This document shows, one piece after another, positions 12,435-18,291 of a stretch of 18,291 bases of DNA; the stretch's first letter is position 1, and every line of letters begins with the position of its first letter. Below the pieces are notes generated by a model. The model was given only the letters and a program-made list of their open reading frames with translations, made no database searches and had not been told where the DNA came from. The stretch spans positions 1-18,291 of the forward strand of contig CAJTYV010000042.1 of NCBI GenBank assembly GCA_910584195.1. The letters run 5' to 3'. This DNA is from an uncultured Ruminococcus sp. Its GTDB lineage: Bacteria; Bacillota; Clostridia; Oscillospirales; Ruminococcaceae. A program made the translations under genes and the position numbers.

Positions 12435-15305
12435 ATGAGAAAAAATGATAAGCTTCACGGCTTTACCGTGACAAATGTGCGTCAGTCTGGATGTGGTGAA
12501 TTTGTTGAGTTTTACCATGACAAGACTGCCGCACGTCTTGCATGGCTGAATAATGGCGAGGAAAACAAGTTGTTTTCTGTTTCTTTTAAAACGATTCCTG
12601 AAGATGATACGGGCGTTTTTCATATTTTGGAGCATTCAGTTTTGGGAGGTTCTAAGAAATATCCTGTAAAGGAACCGTTTTTGTACCTGCTTAAAGGTTC
12701 GATGAATACTTTTTTGAATGCTATGACATTTTCCGATAAAACTATGTTTCCTGTGTCAAGCCGTAATAAAACCGATTTCATGAATCTTGTCAAGGTATAC
12801 CTTGATGCTGTTTTTAAGCCGATGATATACTCAAAACCCGAAATTTTTTATCAAGAGGGTCATCATATTGAGTACTTCGGTGATGAGAGTGAAGCAGTCT
12901 ACAAGGGCGTTGTTTTCAATGAAATGAAAGGCTGCTTGTCTAATGTACATGATCGTATCGAAAGTGAAATGAATGCTTTATTGTTTCCCGATACATCATA
13001 TCGCTTTGAGTATGGCGGACTTCCGAAATCAATTCCAAATATCTCATATGAGCAGTTTATAGATGTTCACAGGAAATTTTATCATCCGTCAAATTCATAT
13101 ATTTATCTTGATGGAGATATAAATTTAACAGAAGTTCTTACGCTCATTGACACTTATCTTTCGGAGTACGAGAAATGTGAGATTCTTCCCAAAATTAAGC
13201 GTCAGTTTCCGGTTGAAAGTTGTTTTCGTGAGCTTTATTATGATTCTTCTTCTGAGGAAGATAACGGACAGCCTCAAACTTTTCTTGCTGTAGGAAAAAT
13301 TCTTGCTTCATGGGAGGAACGGGAAAAAATCACAGCGTATAATGTTCTGACAGAGGCTATAGCGGGCTGCAACGATTCTCCGTTAAAAAAAGCGCTTCTT
13401 GATACGGGAATGTGCATAGATGTTTCGCTTGGAATATCTGACGGTATTCTTCAGCCTTACGGAGTACTAAAATTCTTCAATATAGCTCGTGAAAATGGTT
13501 CAGAACTTATATCGGCAGCTGAAAATGCCGTGGGTTCGCTTATTGAAAACGGTATTGGCAGAGAAATCCTTGAAGCCGCTTTAAATCGGTGCGAATTTCG
13601 TTTTCATGAATCGGAAGAACCCAAAGGACTTGTGCGCTGCATAGACGCAATGTCATCATGGCTTTATGGCGGAGATCCTTTGCAATATATTGATATTAGT
13701 GATGTTTTTGCCTCTCTTCGTGTAAAACTTGATACTGGTTATTTTGAGGAGTTGCTATCTGAATGGCTGCTTAATAAAAACGGCAGAGCAGAGCTTTATT
13801 TGCTTCCTTCGGATTCTTATGGCGATGAACTTAATCAAAAGGAAAAAGAGCGTATCATGTCAGAGCTTTCGGCTATGTCGGAACAGGAAAAAAGCGAACT
13901 TATTATGCTTAACAAAAACCTTGCGCATTGGCAAAATACTCCTGATTCGTCAAACGCGGCAAAAACGATTCCAAAACTCTCATTAAATGAGATAAGTAAA
14001 GAACCGATTGAATTTAAGACGGAAATTTCCGAAGAAAACGAAATTGTGATATTAAAGCATCCGGCACGTGATAAAGATATTGTTTCGTTGTCGCTATATT
14101 TTTCTGTTGATGATCTTACTCCCGATGAATTGAAACGTCTTTTTATTTTGGAGCGCCTTATTGTAGAACTTCCAACGAAAAAAAGTACGGGAATTCAACT
14201 TCAAAATCGTGTAATAGGTACTCTCGGAAGTCTTTCAACCAGTTTGGAAGCCTTTGAAAACCGTGAATCTCCAAAAACATGCAGAGTATTTTTTGTTATG
14301 AAATCCCGTTTTCTTTTGCGGAATACAGAAAGCGCTTTGGAGCTTATAGGAGAACTTCTTACGGATACTGTTTATGAGCATCCCGAATTTGCACGCCGTT
14401 TGTTAAAGCAAGATGAAGAGGAGCTTAAACAGGATATTATTTCTGATGGTCATCGTTTTGCGGTGCGTCGTGCAGCTGCTTCTATGTCTGCTGAATCTGC
14501 GTTTATTGAGTACGTCGATGGTTTTGAGAGTTATAAAATGCTGCATGATGTAAACAAGATGCCTTACGATGAGTTCTTGATTTTTTTAGAAGACTTGCAG
14601 CAGCTCGCGGAGCGTATTTTCTGCAAATCACGGCTGACAGCCAGCATTTCATCTGTTTCGGAAGTATTTCTTAACACTTTGATAAATTTTCTTCCCAATG
14701 GTAAAAAAGCGTCAGTTAAATGTATGCAGTTTAGTCTTGATCTTCCAAAGAATCAGGGGATAGTTATACCGTCCGCTACTTCGCATACAGGGGCGGTTAT
14801 TAGCGGTAAAATCAGTGATAAGGCTGTTTGGGGAGTACTTTCAACAATACTTTCATATGAGTATTTGTGGAACGAGGTAAGAATTAAAGGCGGAGCTTAT
14901 GGTTCAAACTGTATTGTTAATGCGATTAAAGAAGCGGAGTTCTATTCATATTGCGACCCATCTCCCGAAGAAAGTATCTGTATATATGAAAATTCATCTC
15001 AGTTCCTAAGAGAATATTGTAACAGAAATGCCAATATAAGTTCTTATATTATCAGCAGCATTGCCGCTGGAGAACCGCTTATGTCTGACAGTGAATACGC
15101 TGCGCATGCTGATATTATGTATTTCCGCGGAATTACTAATGAGTTTCGCAAAAAGCTTCGGAGTGATATGCTTGAAATGACTTCTGAAAAGCTGATAAGT
15201 GCGTGTGAAGAGCTTGAAAAAACAATGAATTGTTGTATTGTAGGTTCTAAGTCTGTCTTAAATTCAGTTAAAAACCGGGAACTTATTATTGAATCAATGT
15301 ATTGA
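12435..15305 (+). CDS. M16C family zinc peptidase, presequence-protease-like (956 aa)
   Basis: A full-length PreP/Cym1-type pitrilysin. The inverted zinc motif HILEH (His63, Glu66, His67) is followed about 100 residues later by the third ligand Glu163 in VFNEMKG. Family motifs SVSFKTIPEDDTGVFHI and PFLYLLKGSMNTFLNAMTF are intact, a coiled linker lies around 480-510, and the second M16 half carries the substrate-binding Arg816/Tyr822 in VRIKGGAYG. There is no signal peptide, so it is cytoplasmic and degrades short unstructured peptides, possibly including cleaved signal peptides. It starts 7 nt after the dockerin gene with only a weak GGAA upstream, so translation probably relies on coupling. 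Confidence 0.93.
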   Translation: MRKNDKLHGFTVTNVRQSGCGEFVEFYHDKTAARLAWLNNGEENKLFSVSFKTIPEDDTGVFHILEHSVLGGSKKYPVKEPFLYLLKGSMNTFLNAMTFSDKTMFPVSSRNKTDFMNLVKVYLDAVFKPMIYSKPEIFYQEGHHIEYFGDESEAVYKGVVFNEMKGCLSNVHDRIESEMNALLFPDTSYRFEYGGLPKSIPNISYEQFIDVHRKFYHPSNSYIYLDGDINLTEVLTLIDTYLSEYEKCEILPKIKRQFPVESCFRELYYDSSSEEDNGQPQTFLAVGKILASWEEREKITAYNVLTEAIAGCNDSPLKKALLDTGMCIDVSLGISDGILQPYGVLKFFNIARENGSELISAAENAVGSLIENGIGREILEAALNRCEFRFHESEEPKGLVRCIDAMSSWLYGGDPLQYIDISDVFASLRVKLDTGYFEELLSEWLLNKNGRAELYLLPSDSYGDELNQKEKERIMSELSAMSEQEKSELIMLNKNLAHWQNTPDSSNAAKTIPKLSLNEISKEPIEFKTEISEENEIVILKHPARDKDIVSLSLYFSVDDLTPDELKRLFILERLIVELPTKKSTGIQLQNRVIGTLGSLSTSLEAFENRESPKTCRVFFVMKSRFLLRNTESALELIGELLTDTVYEHPEFARRLLKQDEEELKQDIISDGHRFAVRRAAASMSAESAFIEYVDGFESYKMLHDVNKMPYDEFLIFLEDLQQLAERIFCKSRLTASISSVSEVFLNTLINFLPNGKKASVKCMQFSLDLPKNQGIVIPSATSHTGAVISGKISDKAVWGVLSTILSYEYLWNEVRIKGGAYGSNCIVNAIKEAEFYSYCDPSPEESICIYENSSQFLREYCNRNANISSYIISSIAAGEPLMSDSEYAAHADIMYFRGITNEFRKKLRSDMLEMTSEKLISACEELEKTMNCCIVGSKSVLNSVKNRELIIESMY

Positions 15306-15307
15306 TT

Positions 15308-15340
15308 TCAAAGCTTGGATTTAAACAGACAGAGCTTTGA
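15308..15340 (+). other. inverted repeat between the M16 and Ig-dockerin genes
   Basis: TCAAAGCT (15308-15315) and AGCTTTGA (15333-15340) pair perfectly with a 17-nt loop and are followed by TTATTGTTT. It could act as a weak terminator or an RNA-processing site that lowers expression of the last two genes. Confidence 0.3.
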
Positions 15341-15360
15341 TTATTGTTTGGAGTGATTTT

Positions 15361-16860
15361 ATGAATTACAGAAAAATATTTGCCGCTGCCGCTGCGTTGT
15401 TCTTTATTCCTGCTGTTGGTATTAACGATTGCTTTATGGATAATATACAAATGGTTTCTGCTGAGGATAATATTGTTACAGCTGATACAATAACACTTAA
15501 TTGTGTGGGGGATAAGTCGCCTGTAAGGTTGGGCGGTACTACTGAGATACCTACATGGTACAGCGATGATGAATCTATTGCGACTGTTGTTCCGACAGGA
15601 GACTTGTCTGCTGAAATAATAGCTGCTGGTAAGGGAAAAACTTCTGTTTATGCTGTTCTTTCCGGTCAAATACTGCGTTTTGACGTTGTTGTACTTCGAG
15701 AGAACTCGGACGAACAACTGGTTAAAGAAGTTGGAACGATTACATTGACTAACGCTCAGAACGCTGCATCCGCTGAGCTAAGCGGTGTTGATAACTCTGC
15801 GGCAAAATGGAACAGTTCAAATGAAAATGTTGCCATAGTTGACAATAAGGGAAATATTACGGCTGTTGGAACAGGCGAATGCGTAATTACTGCTGTTTAT
15901 GAAAATGTTACATACGTTATAAATATTATTTCACAGTATCAACCTCAGCAGACTACAGAGCCTTCTGAGAATTATATTGGTGAAATGATACTTTCCGATT
16001 CAGAGCCTTCACAAAAGATAACAGTAGATCTGCCCGAAGGTATGACGGTAAAATACAGCAGTACTGATGAATCTGTAGCAGTCGTGTCGTCAGACGGCAC
16101 AGTTGCTGCGAAGGGCAGCGGAAACTGTCGTATATATGCAGAAATAGGAAATTCCAAGAGCTATATAGAAGTCAGATCCACTTACACGGGAAAATCTCAG
16201 GAAAGTTATGTCGAGGCAGGAAGTATTACTTTAAATTCCGAAATTTCCTCACAGAAAATGTCTCTGACTAATATTCCCTCAAATTCTGAAATTATATGGA
16301 GCAGTTCCGATCCGTCAGTAGCTGTGGTAAATAAAAACGGAATTATTGTAGCTGTTGGTGAAGGTAGCTGTAAAGTGACTGCTGATGTTGCAGGAGATAA
16401 AAAATACGTTATTAATGTTACAGTTTATGAAGATAAGGAATTTTCTGTGACGGAAATAAAAGGGATAGGAAAAAACTTAACTTTGCAGGATATAAGCGGA
16501 AATGTGAAGTACGATTCTTCGGATTCATCTGTTGCGGTCGTTGACGAAAACGGCGTAATAACTTCTGTTGGTGAGGGATTTGCGGTTATTACGGCAGATG
16601 CCGGCGCTATAGTTTCTTATCTTCGTATCCGCGTTGTAAAGGTCGGATTAATAGGTGATGCAAATTGTGATGGCAAGCTTACAATTGCTGATTCTACAGC
16701 AATTTTGCAGCATCTTGGAAATGAAGATAAATATGGCCTTTCGGACGAGGGTAAAATAAACGGTGATGTTGACGGAGTTCCCGGAATTACATCGAATGAT
16801 GCGCTTTCAATACAAAAGTTTGATGCTAAAATCATTAATTCTTTGCCTGAAAAGCCATGA
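15361..16860 (+). CDS. secreted protein with five Big_2-type Ig domains and a dockerin (499 aa)
   Basis: GGAG at 15350-15353 selects the ATG at 15361. Residues 1-34 are a signal peptide ending in VSA before ED. Five bacterial Ig-like (Big_2) domains follow at about 43-112, 124-191, 206-272, 286-355 and 361-425, each with the WxSSDxSVAVV...G.I.AVGxG pattern. A Gln/Thr/Pro linker lies at 191-203. Residues 429-495 are a dockerin whose first calcium loop is canonical (DANCDGKLTIAD, 433-444). Its second is altered (DVDGVPGITSND, 469-480, with Val where the third Asp/Asn ligand is expected). No catalytic domain is present, so it is structural or adhesive. The stop overlaps the next start by 4 nt (ATGA). 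Confidence 0.9.
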   Translation: MNYRKIFAAAAALFFIPAVGINDCFMDNIQMVSAEDNIVTADTITLNCVGDKSPVRLGGTTEIPTWYSDDESIATVVPTGDLSAEIIAAGKGKTSVYAVLSGQILRFDVVVLRENSDEQLVKEVGTITLTNAQNAASAELSGVDNSAAKWNSSNENVAIVDNKGNITAVGTGECVITAVYENVTYVINIISQYQPQQTTEPSENYIGEMILSDSEPSQKITVDLPEGMTVKYSSTDESVAVVSSDGTVAAKGSGNCRIYAEIGNSKSYIEVRSTYTGKSQESYVEAGSITLNSEISSQKMSLTNIPSNSEIIWSSSDPSVAVVNKNGIIVAVGEGSCKVTADVAGDKKYVINVTVYEDKEFSVTEIKGIGKNLTLQDISGNVKYDSSDSSVAVVDENGVITSVGEGFAVITADAGAIVSYLRIRVVKVGLIGDANCDGKLTIADSTAILQHLGNEDKYGLSDEGKINGDVDGVPGITSNDALSIQKFDAKIINSLPEKP

Positions 16861-17963
16861 AAAAGCGATACATTATTCCTTTGTCCGTTATAGCGTTTTC
16901 GGCTGCGCTTACGGTGGCTGGGAGACTTTCGACAAGCTTTGCTGATTTTTATGCCGACTTTATTTTTCCTTTTATTTCAACTCCATATGCTTTTTTGTCA
17001 GGACTTCTGCCTGTTTCTTTGGGAGAAATTATGATAATTGCCGTTCTTTTGGTTTTGAGTATTGGTATTCCTTTGATGGTAATACTGCTGATCTTTGCTA
17101 AAAAAACGAGAAAAAAGACGGCAGCAATATCGCTGACTGCAAGTCTTTGGATTCTTTCCTTTGTGTGTATGACAGAGTCTCTGAATTGCTTTACTCTTTA
17201 TGGCTGTACAAGATTTTCTGAACGCTTTTTTACAGCGTCTGAACATGATAATGAAGAGCTAAAAGAGCTGTACGCACTGCTTATTAATGAATGTAACGAA
17301 CTTGCAGTACAAGTTCCGCGAGATGAAAAAAATAGATTTAAAATAAATATAGATATTGTTAACGAGTGCAAAAAGGCTATGAAGAAAGCTTCGGAAAAGT
17401 ATCCGCAGCTGAAAGGATATTATCCTAAGCCTAAGCCGATTATGTTTTCATTTTTCATGAGTCAGACAAGCACTTCCGGAATGTATTTTCCTTTCTCTAT
17501 GGAGGCAACTTTCAACAACGACATGCTGCCCGAAATAATGCCCGAAGTTATATGTCATGAATATGCGCACTTAAAAGGCTTTATGCAGGAGGATGAGGCA
17601 AACTTCATATCATTTATCGCAACCCTCGGAAGTGACGAACCGCAGGTTCGCTACAGCGGTTATCTTGATGCTTTGGAGTACGTTCATAATCAGATATATG
17701 AAAATGAAATTATTTCGGGATACGAGTTGACGAATATGATCTCTCCGGAAGTACAGAACGATTGGTTTCGCTTTCTTCCTGATAATTATTGGGAGGAAAA
17801 TGCGGAGAAGGAATTGATTTCTACTGAAACCGTTGAGACAGTATATGATACTGCTTCGGATACAAGTATGAAGCTTAACGGAGTTACAGACGGAGTGAAA
17901 AGCTATTCGCGTATGGTAAATCTTCTTTTGGATTATTATTTTCCGAATAACGAAAATGAATAA
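16857..17963 (+). CDS. DUF3810 membrane protein with zinc-peptidase-like HEYAH motif (368 aa)
   Basis: Three membrane segments at about 5-22, 57-80 and 88-106 precede a large soluble C-terminal domain, which should lie on one face of the membrane, probably outside. The domain contains ICHEYAHLKGF, with His234, Glu235 and His238, and EDEANF with Glu247 as the likely third ligand, the gluzincin layout seen in DUF3810. The biochemical activity of this family is not established to my knowledge. It overlaps the Ig-dockerin gene by 4 nt and ends the cluster, so it may process or anchor the dockerin proteins; that is inferred from context. No SD is obvious, and reinitiation at ATGA is likely. Confidence 0.9.
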   Translation: MKKRYIIPLSVIAFSAALTVAGRLSTSFADFYADFIFPFISTPYAFLSGLLPVSLGEIMIIAVLLVLSIGIPLMVILLIFAKKTRKKTAAISLTASLWILSFVCMTESLNCFTLYGCTRFSERFFTASEHDNEELKELYALLINECNELAVQVPRDEKNRFKINIDIVNECKKAMKKASEKYPQLKGYYPKPKPIMFSFFMSQTSTSGMYFPFSMEATFNNDMLPEIMPEVICHEYAHLKGFMQEDEANFISFIATLGSDEPQVRYSGYLDALEYVHNQIYENEIISGYELTNMISPEVQNDWFRFLPDNYWEENAEKELISTETVETVYDTASDTSMKLNGVTDGVKSYSRMVNLLLDYYFPNNENE

Positions 17964-18215
17964 AAGCGTTTGAATTATTAAAGCCTGCCTTCGAAAGATT
18001 AGTGTGTGATTTTTCGAGTATAATTTAATTGATAATAATGGTGTGTGTCCAGTGAACGTCTCTGCGAAGCAGATGCAGCGATCGTGACTCGAAAAAGTGA
18101 AAACATACTGTATCGCATGGCGAACTTTTTCAACGCCGTCGGCGGTAGAATTTGCCGAAAAGACATGCGCTGCATCCTGTTGAGACAGATTCTTAAATAT
18201 AAAATTATTTGCAAA
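17964..18215. other. non-coding segment rich in inverted repeats
   Basis: The segment contains TTTTTCGAGT (18011-18020) facing ACTCGAAAAA (18087-18096), a TCTGC/GCAGA mini-hairpin within 18060-18074, GATGCAGCG (18072-18080) facing CGCTGCATC (18168-18176), and CGCCG/CGGCG (18134-18144). A TATAAT occurs at 18019-18024 without a good -35. The base composition is more balanced than the flanks. Small ORFs on both strands lack ribosome binding sites. A structured RNA or an interspersed repeat is possible. Confidence 0.45.
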
Positions 18216-18221
18216 AAGATA

Positions 18222-18240
18222 AGCTGCCCATAGGGCAGCT
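18222..18240 (-). terminator. leftward terminator-like hairpin
   Basis: A perfect 8-bp stem AGCTGCCC/GGGCAGCT with a 3-nt loop. On the minus strand it is followed by TTATCTTTTT. It lies downstream of the hairpin at 18254-18283, so it could be a back-up terminator for a convergent gene right of the window. Confidence 0.55.
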
Positions 18241-18249
18241 CAGTCTGTC

Positions 18250-18283
18250 AAAAAACCCCGAAACTGGAAGCAGAATCGGGGTT
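18250..18283 (-). terminator. intrinsic terminator of a leftward gene beyond the window
   Basis: On the minus strand AACCCCGA (18283-18276) and TCGGGGTT (18261-18254) form an 8-bp stem with a 14-nt loop. The six A at 18250-18255 give a run of six T in the transcript. This implies a minus-strand gene ending just right of 18291. Confidence 0.8.
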
Positions 18284-18291
18284 AAAATATT

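Noticed and set aside
18045..18233. 62-residue plus-strand and 71-residue minus-strand frames at the right edge
   Set aside because: Neither has a ribosome binding site; both overlap strong inverted repeats and the 18222-18240 hairpin, so a non-coding explanation fits better.

Overview
The window looks like a chromosome segment from a Firmicute of the Ruminococcaceae/Oscillospiraceae type, for example a gut or rumen Ruminococcus or [Eubacterium] siraeum relative. The evidence is an AT-rich base composition, strong AGGAGG ribosome binding sites, and consensus TTGACN-17-TATAAT promoters. Two secreted proteins end in type I dockerins, which are the signature of cellulosome-type organisms. A cell-wall-repeat protein with a transglutaminase-like domain points the same way. 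The assignment rests on family content only. No rRNA, tRNA or CRISPR array is present.

Left part (1 to about 3190): the regulatory end of a phage-like or integrative element. A leftward operon starts from a near-perfect sigma-A promoter at 2286-2258 and runs through a basic coiled-coil protein, an XRE regulator and several small proteins, and leaves the window at position 1. Facing it is a rightward CI/LexA-like repressor (HTH plus S24 peptidase) with a TTG start. A perfect 12-bp inverted repeat overlaps the leftward -35 box, so this is a classical repressor/operator switch. Two copies of a roughly 70-bp double-hairpin repeat (127-194 and 914-984) lie just upstream of small leftward ORFs. They bracket one gene of opposite orientation that encodes a membrane-anchored protein.

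Middle (about 3190 to 4900): an AT-rich spacer with a bidirectional terminator, then the wreck of an ABC transporter. The C-terminal half of an FtsX-type permease (minus strand) is joined head-on to the Walker B half of its ATPase (plus strand), and the N-terminal part of a permease follows. The order fits one inversion plus deletion.

Right part (4900 to 17963): all genes rightward. An AraC regulator and a secreted wall-binding transglutaminase-like protein each have their own consensus promoter. From about 8026 there is a seven-gene, tightly spaced cluster: lipoprotein, MBOAT O-acyltransferase, AlgX/DHHW-type SGNH partner, small dockerin protein, M16C peptidase, five-Ig-domain dockerin protein, and DUF3810 membrane metallopeptidase-like protein. 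The likely theme is acylation of an exported glycan combined with display or processing of dockerin-bearing surface proteins. This combination is the best candidate here for an undescribed system.

Right edge (17964-18291): a non-coding, inverted-repeat-rich segment, then two hairpins that look like leftward terminators for a convergent gene beyond the window.
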